This document shows positions 1 through 12,959 of a stretch of 64,000 nt of DNA, one piece after another. Position numbers and translations under genes: made by a program. Source of the stretch: Musa acuminata AAA Group (taxonomy: Eukaryota > Streptophyta > Magnoliopsida > Zingiberales > Musaceae); assembly GCF_036884655.1 (NCBI RefSeq), contig NC_088356.1, forward strand, positions 12,552,501-12,616,500. Reading direction: 5' to 3'. Each line of letters starts with the position of its first letter. Position 1 is the first letter of the stretch. A model generated the notes under the pieces. It ran no database searches. It was given only the letters and a program-made list of their open reading frames with translations, and was not told the origin of the DNA.

Positions 1-1330
1 AGTCATTAAGGATCAATAGAATCGAACCATTAATTGGTCCCTCGCCAGCGATGAGGCCATAACGGGAACGTTCCCGAGGGACGGTGGCGTCGTGGCATGC
101 TGGTAATTGAAACGAGAGCAGGGCCCCTTCTCCCCGGCACCCGAAGAAACTTCCCGTGCCTGTTACGTCACGCTCCGCACCGCACCGCCTCTAGCCGGTT
201 CATCCAGATGTACGGCCCGCAGGTGTCCCGGTAGCCCGCACCTCCTTGACGTCACCGTCTCCGTTCCCTTCGCCGGGTGGGGTTGTCCGGTACTGGCCTT
301 CTACTTTTTCTCTCCCAGAAACTTTCCACGTGGGTCCACCACCCACCTGTGAGGAGCGCGGCAAGTGGGACGTGGGCCCCGAGCTCATAATATCGAAAGC
401 GCCCTGCGCTACACCCTAGGCTGGTCACTCCCGTTGGCCTATTCCCGTTACGCGGATGCCTTCGTCGACTGACAGCTCGCGTTACGCAGGACGAACGTGG
501 CGCGCGATCCGAGCTGCCCTTATAGATTCCAGTGTACGGCTGCGATTAACCGGTAAAACCGTGTCGGTGTTGGTTAATAATGCTTTTTAAGTGGTCGAGC
601 GAGATAGTTACCACATCATTCGGCGTAATTAACCGTACAGTTGCCGTGGCACGAACACGAGAGGTGGGTTCCTCTACCCGCGGCTTTCGGCGAAACGGTG
701 CATTGGCCATGGATGGACGTATTACCAAGGTAACGGTGCAGTTAGCTCCGCAGGGTTTGGGCATGGGAATGGGCACGCGCACATGGTCCACGTCCGGCGA
801 AACGTCTCGTTACGCACCACCAGTGTGGCGCCAAGGAGGGGTCGGCTTCAGCGAAAGCTCCCACGGCGAGTAAGTGGCACGCGGGGCCCACGAGATTAAT
901 GACAGGTGGAGATGCGACGGGTACAGGAATTAATGGGACGACACGGTTGAGTAATTGGGCGTCCAGGATCCAAACGCTGGTCCTTTCGATGAGCTGTCCC
1001 GAACCCGATGGATGTGATCGAATGGGGGTTGTGGCGAGCCCAATATCTCGGTCGCTGGCACGAGCGATGGAGACGCCAGTCCCGTTCGACCCGTGACCGA
1101 GATGCGAGGGCTGGACCACCGCCTGTGGACGATGAGCCGAGGTATTCTCGTCTCATCGAGGAAATCGATGTCAGGGCGAATTTATATGTGTAATTTGATG
1201 TTTGAGGTAGATTTGGAGTTGGATGCGAATTTAAATTGGATTGCCGAGACCCAGTTCGTATGAGATAAAAGCGAAACAGGGTGGATGATGACAGGCGCAG
1301 GAAACGGTCCACTACCTTTGGTGCCCGCTT
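1..1330. other. GC-rich non-coding stretch
   Basis: No family-like protein is visible on either strand. The short open frames overlap each other on both strands, as expected from CpG-rich sequence. Several G-box-like (CACGTG, near 326) and GTGGGCCC-type motifs (near 372 and 880) suggest a promoter or upstream region of a gene lying outside the window to the left. That is inference only. Confidence 0.3.
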
Positions 1331-2876
1331 GATATTTAGTAATAGAAAAAAAATAAGAAAACGATGTGTGGGTGGGCCACTTTCGTGACTGACGACTAAT
1401 TATCGCAATTAAAACAGTATAAAAAAATTATCGTCTTACTATTTATCCTCTTGAGTCGTCGGGTCTCAGTATAAAAGGAAACCCAACCCCTGCGATGAGG
1501 TGTGAATCGGTCCCCTGGCTGTTGCAGTCCAGCTGCAAGCAACTATCGAATGGTGGGTCCCCCTCCTCCTTTAGGACAAATATGATGGCAAAGGCAACAC
1601 CAGAATCACGCTTTAGTCGATAAAATGTTTTTAAATCCGATAAAATCCTCGGTCGCCGGAGCCATCGTTTCGACGATGGAGATGTGACATGAGCGTCCAA
1701 TTGCCTATTTTCCCACTCTTGTTCGTACGCTTTCGTCGTCTGTCACAGCAAGCGAGAGAGAGAGGTTACGTTCATTGACTACAATCTCAACATCATCAGT
1801 GGGATGGGATGTCCCCCCTGGCTCTATTTGCAGATAAAATAAGGGAAGGAAGAAAGAAACGAAAGAGGTTAATTCACGAGACAGCTCCGTTCATGTCTTC
1901 CTCGGCAGCTCGTCGGGACCACAGCTGACACGTACACGTCCAAGAGCATGCTGGCACGCGTGTGTCCCCTCTGCATCGAACATGCGTCCCTCTTCCTTTT
2001 GCTTTATCGTTCTCGAGCAGTATGCTGCTCTTTCGCCGGCACAACGAGCTCAAATCATAGAGGGGAAATAAAGAAAAAAGATCAGAGGGGAAGAAGAGCA
2101 GCAGCTGAGATCATCGTAGAGGCGTCGCCTACCGGTTGGTGCGTGCACCGAGTTGTAAAGCTCTGCCCATACTTTTTATTCCTCGCCGTTCTGCTTAGTA
2201 TAATGCGCGATGGAGCCACAAAGTTTGATTCTTTCAAGGTCTCCCGGATTCGATGGGGCCATAATCGAAGGGCTCCGAGGGAATCAGAATCCCATGACAA
2301 ATCTTTCGGGGCATGTGGGGAAGCATAGTTTAATGGTAAGAGCACATGGCTTATTTGTCACGGGATGTTCAAATCCGATTATTATGTATCCTAATTCGAC
2401 TTGAATGGGTTAATAGACGTCGAGAAACGCGAGAGGTTTACTCGTGTTTCAGTGACGTGTACAGGTCACCCTCTCTTCCGCATGTTGCTCTCGTGACTCC
2501 ACCATCGCTGCGGGGTGTGACTGTTCCATGGAGCCTACAGGTGTTGGGAGGGAGGGCGGTCCCAAGCTGCGCTCTTTCTGTGAGCAGACACAACCATGTC
2601 GTAAGAAAGCAGAATAAAGAGTAAGAAATTTCGTGATCTACCGTACATACATGCATATCAAATTACTTATTATTATTATTTTTTCTTTTCGTGAAACAAG
2701 CATTGTACAATCGGAATGGTCGACGTTCATGCGTGGAAGGCACTAATTTAAACAAATATATGGTGGAAATAGAAATAATTGGATTTGGCGTTAGATGAAT
2801 ACATGCAAAAAATTCAACTCATAGGTCGATCTAAAATTTTGATTTTTCCTCTCGATACGTGATTCGAATCCTTCAT
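1331..2876. other. intergenic, nothing recognised
   Basis: Mixed-composition DNA with short GA runs (near 1751) and no recognisable protein. A tRNA-like A-box/B-box pair near 2326-2376 does not fold into a convincing cloverleaf. Confidence 0.4.
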
Positions 2877-2934
2877 GAGTATGTATGTATACATATGTAT
2901 GTATGTATACATACATATATATAAATATAGATAC

Positions 2935-2991
<57 letters not shown>
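2877..2991. repeat. TA/TG microsatellite
   Basis: Alternating TATG/TACA units pass into a pure (TA)n run up to about 2990, directly before the first LTR of the 1.6-kb family. Confidence 0.9.
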
Positions 2992-4651
2992 GCACACACG
3001 CTAATGACATGAATGATACGTTATACAATCTTTTATTATTATTATTATATTTTTTATTTTATATTGAATGATGAATATATTGTGATATTCTTAGATCTGT
3101 ACAATAGAAATTAGGTCATAGTGATATCATGATAATAATCGATTCGTCTTTAAACATAAACTTTAAATATTTTTCATCATAGGTTACTCGAGAGGGAATC
3201 AAAATAATCGAATAGATCGATGTATTATATATTCATCCATATTGCGATAATTGATATGATAGTTGCTTATGTGATGACACTAGGGATATAGTACATGTGC
3301 TTATTGGAGAATGAGTTTGCTAAATGATTCGCTTATAAAATACTTGATGGTTAATGATACCTTATCATTAGACAATAATTTCGTAGTCTCAATTGTGTAT
3401 CTGATCCTTAGACTTAAGACACTAAGGATGTCTTGTTTGAGTACTACATTTATTCATACCAAACTTATAGGTTTAGAAATTCTAGATCTAATACAGAGGT
3501 AATTGGGAATGACAGCCAACCTTACGAAGGCAATTGGATATCAATAGATAATCATCCAATCTCGAGATCATAAAAAAAATATTTCATATGTTTTCATTTA
3601 GGTAAATTCTTAGCTAGGGTCAATTAAATCGTGATGAATCTGATAAACGTAAGATTCGGATTGAGAGAAGGAATTCTTTAGGAGAATCCAATTAAAGTAA
3701 GACTCGGATGGATTCCGCATAAACCTGACAACATAATACTCGATATATGATATTTGAGATATTAGATAGATGAAAGACTATATATATACGGTAACTGAGG
3801 ATAGACAAGTTCAATAGATTAGATTCCTCTATACCAAATTGAGACTATAACATAGTAATATAGTATATCCATATTCGATAACTTAAGTGAATTATTATGA
3901 GAATAATAATTCACTAAGTCAGAAGGAGTTCTGACAGGTATAACTCACAACCAGCTCGGTATTGGGACTAGAGGGTCATACACATATGTTGGACAACGCA
4001 ATAAATAGAAGATGAAATATGAGATATCTAATAAGCCTTTGTTTTAATGGATTATTAGGAGAAACCCAATAGAGCTCAGAGTGGTTATTGGATAAGGACT
4101 CAATATCCATTAAATTAGTGATTATTATATGGGGATCCAATACCCACCAAGAAGGATCCATTATGGTTAGTTAAAAGAGGCTCTCCATAAATAGGAGTTG
4201 GGACTAAAAAGGTTATAAGTTGGATCCCTATTATCGTCACCCTCCTCATACCCTCGCCCCCATTTTCTTCTTTCAACTGATTGCCCTCTCTCTGGTGCGA
4301 GAGGATAACAAGAGAGATCGATCCCTCATTGTGTGTTGCTGCGTGGTGATGCGCGATCGCGAATAAAGAACATGCTGCGTAATAAGATATGTTATTGTTA
4401 CGTTCGTTGTGTGGATCACCGCTAGAGAGAAGTTTGCAAAAGCTCCTTTATTAGATTAGAATATGTGATCTTAAAAGGATATACGAGTTTCCTAACAGTG
4501 AGAATGTCTTACACCCTTTATACAGTTTTTGATTTTTCAAAGTTTTATGTTTTCGATTTTCGTACGATGATTCGATAAAATTATTTTAAGAAATTAATTT
4601 TTATTTTTATTTTTTTGTTGCAAACGTGATTCTCTTCGAAATTTCTCAACA
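2992..4651 (+). mobile_element. LTR without internal region, family S copy 1
   Basis: This 1.66-kb segment is colinear with 12771-14635 and 60587-62117. Shared blocks include the start near 3080, the 'TTACTCGAGAGGGA' block near 3184, the 'GTTCTGACAGGTATAACTCA' block near 3930, a TATA-like CATAAATA near 4186 and an end in TTTCTCAACA at 4651. It lies in plus orientation, judged from the TATA box followed by an R/U5-like segment. No primer-binding site follows the end, which fits a solo LTR. It is the most diverged of the three copies. The 5' boundary is approximate because it merges with a microsatellite. Confidence 0.7.
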
Positions 4652-5562
4652 ACATAATTATTATAGGCATTACGTAGCAACACATTTATTTGCTAACACC
4701 GGCACGTGAGTCAGATTCGTGGGCCCCACGTGCTGTTCCCCGGGGATCCAGCATGTGTAGATACGCTCGGTTTACCCTCGCTCACTCACAAATGAACGTA
4801 GAGAAAGGGAAAAGTACTTGTACCAGTCATAGCATCGAGACGTGGTGGTCGGAGGTGGCGAGGCTTTTTTTGCCTTTGACGACACTCCACATGATTGGAA
4901 TCTCTCCGTTCATGTCCTCTTAAAGTAGAGCAAGTGTCTCGACGGTCGCGAGGATTCTGTGGAGAGACGCGTGTTGGGCTACCGAGACACAGTAGTCTCT
5001 TCCTCGGCTGGTTCTACTAGCGGCAGTGAAGGCATCCCAACGCCTCTTTTGATGCTAATCGTTTGGAGTGGTTCGTAAGCGAAACGACGAGCACGTGATG
5101 AGTTTTCTGAAGCTTGTGGTGGATGATATCTATTATTTCGAGATTGGAGTTTAATAGCTATGCTTTTAAAAAAGGAACAACATTAACTTTGAAGTGACTT
5201 ACTTGTGAGTGGTCCCTTTTTCTTTCGCGAAAACTGTGAAGTGACTTACATTTTGATTCAACTTCTTTGAACTCGCAAACCAAAGCGATAGCCCGTTTCT
5301 TTCCGCACGAATCAAATTTGGAGTAGAGACAAATATATAAACACGTAGAGAACATCGGAGCATCCCTTGAAAAGTCATCCACTATAACACTCGCTTGGAC
5401 AAAATCACCATGCAAAACATAAGATAAATCTTTTATGTTTCTATTGAGGCATTTTACTTGGGGTTGTTGTATACACGAGTATTTTTCACACTATGGAGCA
5501 CTATATAAGGTAGTATTTATAGTCAAACCAACAGCGATCAAATTTATTTTTATTGTTTGTAG
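4652..5562. other. intergenic with G-box/TCP-like palindrome
   Basis: No gene is recognised. CACGTG occurs at 4703-4708, and GTGGGCCCCACGTG at 4719-4732 joins a TCP-type site to a G-box. Such motifs are common in plant promoters, but no transcript start can be assigned. A minus-strand open frame at 5158-5415 has no family signature and is probably chance. Confidence 0.35.
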
Positions 5563-5736
5563 GAGTATCGTCAAGTTATAGAAGCTAAAAATTCAGCAGT
5601 TGTCAGATGGGAAGAAAAACCAGATCCAAATTTAAAAAAAAAACAAGATTGGGACAAAAAGAGAGGTTGCCACCATAGAATTATGCCAGGGTTTTATGCC
5701 CCAGTGCTTGAGATGCAAAGAGGACATATTATTTGA
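5563..5736 (+). other. orphan exon-like open segment
   Basis: A pyrimidine-rich tract ending in TTTGTAG is followed directly by an open frame of 57 codons ending in TGA at 5734-5736. Its composition is protein-like: charged, with EEKPDPNLKKKQDWDKKRG in the middle, then HHRIMPGFYAPV. It faces the 3' end of the pyruvate carrier gene tail to tail, 69 bp away. I do not recognise the family and see no convincing upstream exons. It may be the last exon of a decayed gene or a captured exon. The A8 run near 5634 could hide a frameshift. Confidence 0.3.
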
Positions 5737-5805
5737 ACAGAAATCATAAGACAGGATCCATCATCGCCGACGCTCCCACATGGGCATTGTCAATTTGAAC
5801 CTTCT

Positions 5806-7450
5806 TCATTCTTTTGCTGGTACTTCTTCTACCTCAGAGAAGTAATCGTGCCTGAAAATTTGATGTTGCATTTAGAGATATGAGTCTCCACATCTGGATC
5901 AAACTATGAGTACTTGTAGAATGAGCATGCATGTGATAGTATAAATATGCACCAGTGTCTTTGTAAAGAAGATCCACTTTAGTAATTTATAGTTGAAAAA
6001 GCTGTCAGTAATCAAATTCTGGCATACCGAATCTTGCGAGATAGTTGATAAATGCCTGTTCCAGCCATCGCAACATTCACGCTAAAGAGGTTCCAGTTTT
6101 TCTGTGATATCACAAACACCAGAGAAAAGGATCAGGCATCACTGTGGGGTGCAACATTTGCATTTCCAAGATACGAGGAAACAAAACTTGCAGACACTAA
6201 TTGAAACTCCTATTTTACCATTGCAAAGTCACATTTCTATCACCTAAAGTTTAATTGGTTGATACAGTTTTAAGTGTTACTTATATGGGTTAACCCAGGA
6301 TTTTGTATCTATCAACAGAAACTAGCATTTATGTTTAGCTAACAAGAAATACTTTGCAGGGATACCATGAATATGCTTAACAAGGATGCCCAAAAACTTC
6401 AAAATATTGCTTTTGTATCGTAAGAAGTTCATAAAAACCTAAAGAATACACCACAACTGCCAGAAACAGTGACCTCATCAAATAGCCAAGGCAATTTTTT
6501 GGTTTATATACAGCTAACTAGCTATATGGTTGGTCAAGTATGCGTGGATGAAATCTGTCACATCAGAACATCATGTGCACTGTACATATATCACACTATT
6601 TTAATATGTGACTAAAGAGAATATAACTCCCAGTACAAACAATGTTTTTATAAAGCAATCATAAACTCCTTGGCTAAGTCTCAACCTTTCTCAATCTCTC
6701 CATTTACCTCTTCCTGGTTAATTTGTACATAACTTTTAAATTTTGAGTTCAATGAGAAATATGACAATTGTCTTCTATATGCAACTATGAAGCATTAACA
6801 TAGAGAAATATATAAAAATGATCAAGAAATTTAACATGATCTCTTATGAAGGACTTACAGGTGTAATAACTGTGCTGTAACGTGACCAGATGAGACCAGT
6901 GCAAGCAACAGCTGCAGACAAAAAACAATGATGAGTCTCATATGTCAAGTTGTCAACAAACAATGGGCAAAATGTTGAAACAAATATTATCAATAAAAAT
7001 TGACAACCGTAGGAACATACCAACTTGCTGAGGATAAGAAATCTTTTCAGGTGGCTTAGCGAAGTCTGCAACATTTGCGATACTAATTCCCCACTTAAAT
7101 GTTGGGGCCCAAAAATGGACTGCAGTTAAGGAACATGTTATTCTTCATGAGAAATAAACAATTAAGTACATGAAGCAAGCATGCGTGGTTCATATGAAAA
7201 AGCTGGGTCAATTGGTTATGAAACTTCACATGAATTTTTCTGTTGATTTTTCAAGAAGCTTATCTACCAAGATCAATATACACACAATATACAAGAGTCA
7301 AGTATTGTTCATCTCAGGCCATCGGTTAACACAAATGAGTTTATTACAAACTCAAGTCATGACACAGCAAAAGAAAGGAAGAAAAAGAAACAAACTGGTT
7401 TTAGGGCCCGCTGGGTGATTCCATAGAGCTTGAATCTTTGATGCTGCCAT
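5806..7450 (-). CDS. MPC2: mitochondrial pyruvate carrier, MPC2-type subunit
   Basis: Inferred exons (minus strand, in order): 7396-7450, 7021-7119, 6859-6911, 6028-6101 and 5806-5851. They total 327 nt and encode 108 aa. All phases close and all introns are GT-AG; the first donor is GTTTGT. The start is the ATG at 7450, which gives MAASKIQALWNHPAGPKT, the usual N-terminus of plant MPC2-like proteins. Family motifs follow in order: HFWAPTFKWG (about 20-29), NVADFAKPPEKISYPQQ (34-50), ACTGLIWSRYSTVITPKNWN (54-72), and SVNVAMAGTGIYQL (76-89), with a short acidic tail. Members are about 100-115 aa with about three membrane helices and no cleaved presequence. With MPC1 they form the inner-membrane complex importing pyruvate into the matrix. 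No residue or exon looks lost. The gene symbol is by family, not by proven orthology. Confidence 0.93.
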
Positions 7451-10400
7451 CTTAAGCTTTTATCATATAGTTTTTGACTACTAGGCTTCTTCTCCAACCT
7501 GAAAGGGTAAAAGCAGAAAAGGATAAAGCTCAATGTCAACTCTACCAAGAATAAACAGCATAACTAAAATTATATATCAAGAAACTGTCATGGTTTGGTC
7601 CAGTTGGGCCTCCAAGTTTGGCCAGACTGATGGGTTGAGGAGGCAGGGGACAAACACTGTAAGATTGTAACAATTACAACCAACATAAAACTTGCAGAAA
7701 CAATTTTACTTTCTATCAGTAAACTTAGCACCCTTTCAAGGTCGCTAGTGGGATGAGACAAACTGAATTTCTTTCTTTAATAACAAGAAGGTTAGTGAAT
7801 ACATAACATGCAGTTTCCTGTTTCTCTCTCAAATGGCACATGGCTGTGCCTGTGCAATTCAGGTCATCAAAATTCCTGTTTTTCCCAATTGATCTGTCAG
7901 CTCAGTCCTAACCTAGGTATTAGCTCCCATATTCTTTTTTGATTTTATATCAGCAGTTAAAATTCTATGTTTGTAGTGGCAACAACTTGAATAAATTAGA
8001 CAAGATACACGAAAGACTTGGAACCTTGGCACAAAAGTCTTCATGAACTGTTAGATCCTGGAAGCCTTGCAAAATTTCAAGCAACTAATTTTGGGAAGAT
8101 AAAAATGCATATTTGGTAATATCTCGTGCCTACTGCTGCTATTCATCAGGGCCTACTGCTACTATTCATCAGGCAGCCACGATGCTGCTAAGTCATATCA
8201 ACAGTTTGGAATACTTGCTGTTAAGTTCACAATATGTTATAATCAAGGAGTACATATGATTTTTTATGCCAATATTGTATCGGCATGAGGCCGTAAGTGT
8301 TGCCACGGGCACTAGGTGCTAAGACATTCCAAAACGCTCAAGGCGTCAGGTGCATGGAGAATAGGGTTTCAGGGGCCGGAGAAGTTCGGTCACACAAGGG
8401 GGACAATCGAATGAGGGGGACAATGAAGCATAACTGACCTAGTTAATAGTTGTACTATTATTGGAAAGTGAACATTTTGGTATACATCAAAGAATGAAAC
8501 TTAAGTATATGCAACTAATGAAAAATATATGACATGTTGCAAAAAATGTTTTTAACTCAAATAATTAATATATACAAGTTTGTATGGAAGAATATTAACT
8601 CAAATCAAGCACCTTGTAAGAGAATATACTGCACTTGCAGATTTATTTCTATATCATATATTAATGTATATTCATATATAGGAACATAATGATTGCATAT
8701 GTGCACACATATGGTTTAGCCTTGCACAATGGCAATTCAGAAGTTGTTTATCACCTAACCAAATGCCCATAACCAGTTAGGTCTGGAAATGTCATAAACA
8801 TGAGCAATTCAAACGTGCACAACAGGTATAGTTCGGCTAAGTGCAAAGCCCAACGGAATGAGTGATTTGATATCACATGCATGTATAAACTACTAGCCAT
8901 CTCCAATATGTGGAACAATTGTAATGTTGTCACACAAGCTAGCTCTCACAATCTTCTGAATTAATCATGGGTTATATAAGCTATCATGTGTTGGCTTATT
9001 CCCTACACATCATATCTAGTAACCAAAACTTCTAATAGTCAGTATCTTAACCTCAAAATTTTCCTTACAGAATAATTAAGGATTATAAGTTATAACCATT
9101 CTCCAATCAGTTAATCAACACATCAGCTTGGCACACACTGAATAAATTTCTCCATGAAAATTGATGCAATGGTGGTACTTATCAGTTACTAGTAAAAGAG
9201 GAATCTTGTGACACAATAGTTAAACCTTAGATGAGTTTAACTTATAAGTACTTCGGATCAACAGTTCAGGCTCATCAATTTGGGTGTTGGTTTGTCCATA
9301 AGATTCGGTCTTTAAAAATTGGTACCAGAGCGGTCCTAATACCAAGCATAATGAGAGGGCTCGAGTAATAATGAGGTATCCATGGGATGTAGAGCCAAGC
9401 TAAGCCTCACATGTTACTTTGAGTTATGAGTTAGGCCTTAGGATTTGACGAGAATGTCAAGCCCTAAGTGTAGAGGTTACACACACAAGTTAGTCCCGAG
9501 AGTAACAATTAAATGTAGAGATTATTCCATGCGAGTTAAAACTAAGAGTATCACTAACTTAGTCTTATGGCCACGTGATTTTCTGCTCAATAAGTTAATG
9601 AAGTCAAGTTTATCATTGGGATGGAATATGACAGATAGTATTCGAGAGAACCTAGAACTAGGCATGATCAGGGCTCAAGTGAAAAAAGAATTACCCATGG
9701 ATAAAATTGGTGGCACATTACGACATGAGACCACTATTAGGTTGAGTCTTGTATGTCCTCACCTATACATGATTTTAAACTATGGATTGGATCTTGTTCT
9801 TCAACGATGATGTCAAGTCTCAAATGAGGAAGATCATGATATCCCAGTTTCATCCAACACTAGAAATGGAAGGAGAATTAGGTTGGTTCATAAAACTAGA
9901 AGATTCTACTATCAATAACTTGGGCTTAATGGTCTAGTGGTTCAAGTTTATCCAATTAATGAGTTGATTCTCCCATTGGATTGCATTGTGATAATTAGTA
10001 TCAAAGTGGATAGTAACAAGAATGTTGAGAGGGCCTAAGTAGGAAAAAAAACTATCCACAAAAGTAGAGCACATCACAATCTGAAAACATTACATGGCGA
10101 GCCTCACGGTTGGGCCATGTGCTATGATGAAATGTCAAGCCTTAAGTGGGAGATATTGTAATTCCACAAGATAACTAAGTTGATTGATAGGGATGGATAA
10201 GACTATTACCATTAGTTTGTACTCAAGCATTCTAGATCACATGGTTTCAGACTTATCAAGTTAATGAATTAATTCTTCCATTGCGGGGTTCAAATCCTGA
10301 CAAGGCTAACATCTTACCAATTTGGAGTTCTAGAATTTCTTCCAAAGGAGACCCTAGAAAACCTTACATCTTAGTAAATATATTGAAAAAAATCCAACCA

Positions 10401-11250
10401 ACTGGTAGAATATATATGCATATATCAGGAACCTCGTTGGTTGTTATGTGGTCCTATTTGCAAGCTTAAGCACTAAGGGAGCTTAGCAACTTCTTTTCTT
10501 CTTGACATAAAGGAGCAGGTATAACCATAATATCCAGCTGGAGTAAGCTCTCGAACTAATGATGACAACAAAGTTTGCTCATCAGGGACACCCACTTCAA
10601 AAGTCAAATCACAAGATTGAAATGCCACAGAGAACATCAAACCCATGCCAAAGTCACTTTAAAAAATCTTGTGATTACATGTAGGATTATTGCGAAAGTC
10701 ATTATTATATTTGTAGAGATCGTTTTCCCCCTCGTAAATCTACTTCCCAAAACAGTATGAAACTTGGCGAGTCTTAATTTTCGTACAACAATCAGGGACT
10801 ACCGGAGACAAAAAAAATCTACGAAGCAACACGCTGTTGTTGTTTCCTTCTATGTGTTGCTTTCTTCTAACCTGCTTTGCGCAGTTATCAGATAGATTCA
10901 TCCAAAGGCTACAGATCTCCGTGGATATAAACGAATGGCAAAGGTGAAAGATTCCGAAACCAATCCTAAGTGAGACAGGAAAAGAGATGACACAAAAACA
11001 AGACGACCAACATTAATCCTCAGTGAGACAGCTGAAGAACAAAAAGGGCTCATGGGTAGTATGCTTATTACATCTAAAAACAGAATCGTCATGAAATTGG
11101 GGTATAATTAGGGTCGACAAAGATTGAATTCGGCTAAAGAGAATCCGAAGCACGTTCGATTGGATTAGAAAGATGGAGGGGATGAGGGCAAAGACCTGAC
11201 CTCTTCCGACTTGCTCGGGAGACGACGACGCCGCGAGCGAGACCAAGGGG
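7451..11250 (-). other. probable 5' leader and long leader intron of the pyruvate carrier gene
   Basis: Just upstream of the ATG, the minus strand reads a pyrimidine tract ending in CTTTCAG with the junction at 7498/7499, a good 3' splice site. This suggests a 48-nt leader exon (7451-7498) behind an intron. The nearest GC-rich CpG stretch that could hold the first exon is 11190-11250, with a possible donor GAAGAG/GTCAGG near 11200. The intervening 3.7 kb is AT-rich, has no coding signature and contains diverged repeats. Transcript data would be needed to confirm the link. Confidence 0.4.
9320..10170 (+). repeat. two diverged copies of a retroelement-like repeat
   Basis: At 9322 TGGTACCAGAGCGG resembles the Met-tRNA primer-binding site of plant LTR elements. 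The following block (AATGAGAGGGCTCGAGTA, then AATGTCAAGCCCTAAGTG) recurs in altered form near 9990-10155 (GTTGAGAGGGCCTAAGTA, then AATGTCAAGCCTTAAGTG). No coding sequence is present. It is probably an old, partly duplicated LTR element remnant inside the leader intron. Confidence 0.4.
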
Positions 11251-11575
11251 CGTTGAATGACTACTGGGTTTCTTGGAAGCCTTAGAAGCGATCGGAGTCT
11301 ACGCTATGATGGAAAGCACGTGACTGTCTCGTTATTTAATGGGAACCGATATAATGGCTGTTATGATGTTGTCTCTAATGGTGGGAACCGATATAACGGA
11401 TGTTATAATGTTTGTGATAATTTCTTTTTGCGTTTTAGCGTCTGTAAATCTTATTTTTTCTGTATTACCTCCTCGAATTTCGAACGAGAAGATGGTCGGC
11501 GCTCTCGTCGCGCCCGGAATGGCATCAGCTCCATTCGTTTTCGTCGCACCGCCGCTAACATCTTCCGACTTGCTC
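11203..11575 (+). repeat. 14-bp direct repeat flanking a possible divergent promoter
   Basis: CTTCCGACTTGCTC occurs at 11203-11216 and again at 11562-11575, on the same strand, about 360 bp apart, in the only GC-rich part of this region. Confidence 0.5.
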
Positions 11576-12770
11576 CTCCACAGCCGCGCCGCCACCTCCT
11601 CCTCGAATCCTTCACGGTGGTCGAGAAAGGGCCGCAGGCACCTTCCCCTCCGCCCTCTGGACGGGCATCGACCTCGGCGACCTTAGAGGAGGTCGAGAAC
11701 AACTTCCGCGGGGACGTCCTGTAAATACCTACACGCTGCACCGCATCCTGATTCCCAGCATCTCCTCTCAGATGAGCTGCCATCCCGTCTCCCTTTAGCA
11801 GCCTTCCATCTCGACTGAGGACGCCAAAAAGCTGCTCAAAAGGGTCATTCGAGAAAGATGCCATCTTTCCCTTCGATGATCGGCGTCATCGAATTCCCTT
11901 CTTGAATCATAAAGATGCCATCTTGAGGTGATCCCTGTGCACTTCACCTATAGCTTTATCCCCACAGATTGCCTTTAGTAGGTGGTTGGTTGGAGTCTAG
12001 TTTATGGCAACGGAGGAAGAAGAATCGAGTGCCTGTGGGAGACTGTGGGTGGGACGTGGAGTAGAGCTTATCACTATGATTTATTGCGATGTAGATTCTG
12101 CGGACCATTTTCCAAAAACTTCATGTGGAACAACCCAATCAAGTTTAAGGCAGAGCTGTGGACTGCATCGACAGATGGGTTTAAAGAAATGATTCTGTGC
12201 ATAATTCGTCCCTTTTCCTTGTTAAATACAACTTGCAGGATTTCTTAAAGGAAGGTAACTGGATGCCTTGTTTGGTGATGGTTTGCTCTTCGGCATCTAA
12301 TAACCCTGATGGTGTTGTTTATGCAACAGGTTAGGTCTTGGCATACATTTGTATACCGATCCATTACATCTTTTCACTAGCGAGAACCTACCTAATCATA
12401 TGCTTTCCAGTAGTGTTTTGGAAATACTTGTATCCTTGCTTGCTACCTGGATTATTTAATGAACAGCATGCACCCTTTATAGAATGTAACTGTGTCATTG
12501 TTGACATTTATATTTCTAGCAACATGGTTCTTGAGCAACAGCTGAAATATCAATGCTTCTGATGTCTTTTTTTTTTATTTAATTTTTTAGAGAGAATTTC
12601 TAGATTTCAGGTCGTGCTGTACCTGCTATGGTTGCCACATCTCATGAAATTTTCTTATTTTATTGTATAAGGCCTACTTGAATAAATCCTACTGTAGCAA
12701 ATATTATAGTTTTGGTGTTATCATTAAATTAGGAACTGTCATCTTGATCCTTGATAAATATTTGAGCTGC
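11251..12770 (+). other. unassigned region with weak gene-like features
   Basis: No family is recognised. A 42-bp tandem duplication (GGGAACCGATATAA at 11341 and 11383) lies in the presumed promoter area right of the pyruvate carrier leader. The ATG at 11519 opens a frame starting MASAPFVFVAPPLTSSDLLL with many Ser/Arg residues, which looks like a plastid transit peptide but ends at 11686 without joining a recognisable mature domain. The 12-kb open frames have no family signature. It could be a decayed gene or non-coding DNA. Confidence 0.25.
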
Positions 12771-12884
12771 TATGCTAGTCATATGTGCCCAGCAAGCCAA
12801 TCACGTGAGTGATGGCACGTATGACTTGACATGCAGTCTTTTTTGCTTATTATATTTGACATTTTATCACTTTATATTGACTAT

Positions 12885-12887
<3 letters not shown>

Positions 12888-12954
<67 letters not shown>
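12888..12954. repeat. (TA)n microsatellite
   Basis: Uninterrupted TA dinucleotides for about 66 bp inside LTR copy 2. Confidence 0.97.

Positions 12955-12959
<5 letters not shown>

Noticed and set aside
742..1312. Open frames of 125-138 codons on the minus strand
   Set aside because: They overlap each other and plus-strand frames in CpG-rich DNA, and none shows a family motif.
2319..2390. tRNA-like A box (TAGTTTAATGGTA) and B box (TGTTCAAATCC)
   Set aside because: The anticodon stem does not pair, and the T stem and acceptor stem cannot both pair in one register. At most a decayed tRNA-derived sequence; not called.
2877..2991. CRISPR-like or regulatory array
   Set aside because: It is a plain TA/TG microsatellite. 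No CRISPR-type spacer structure exists anywhere in this nuclear plant DNA.
11257..11864. Overlapping frames on both strands (up to 155 codons)
   Set aside because: No recognisable family. Only the short transit-peptide-like start at 11519 was kept, as a low-confidence observation.
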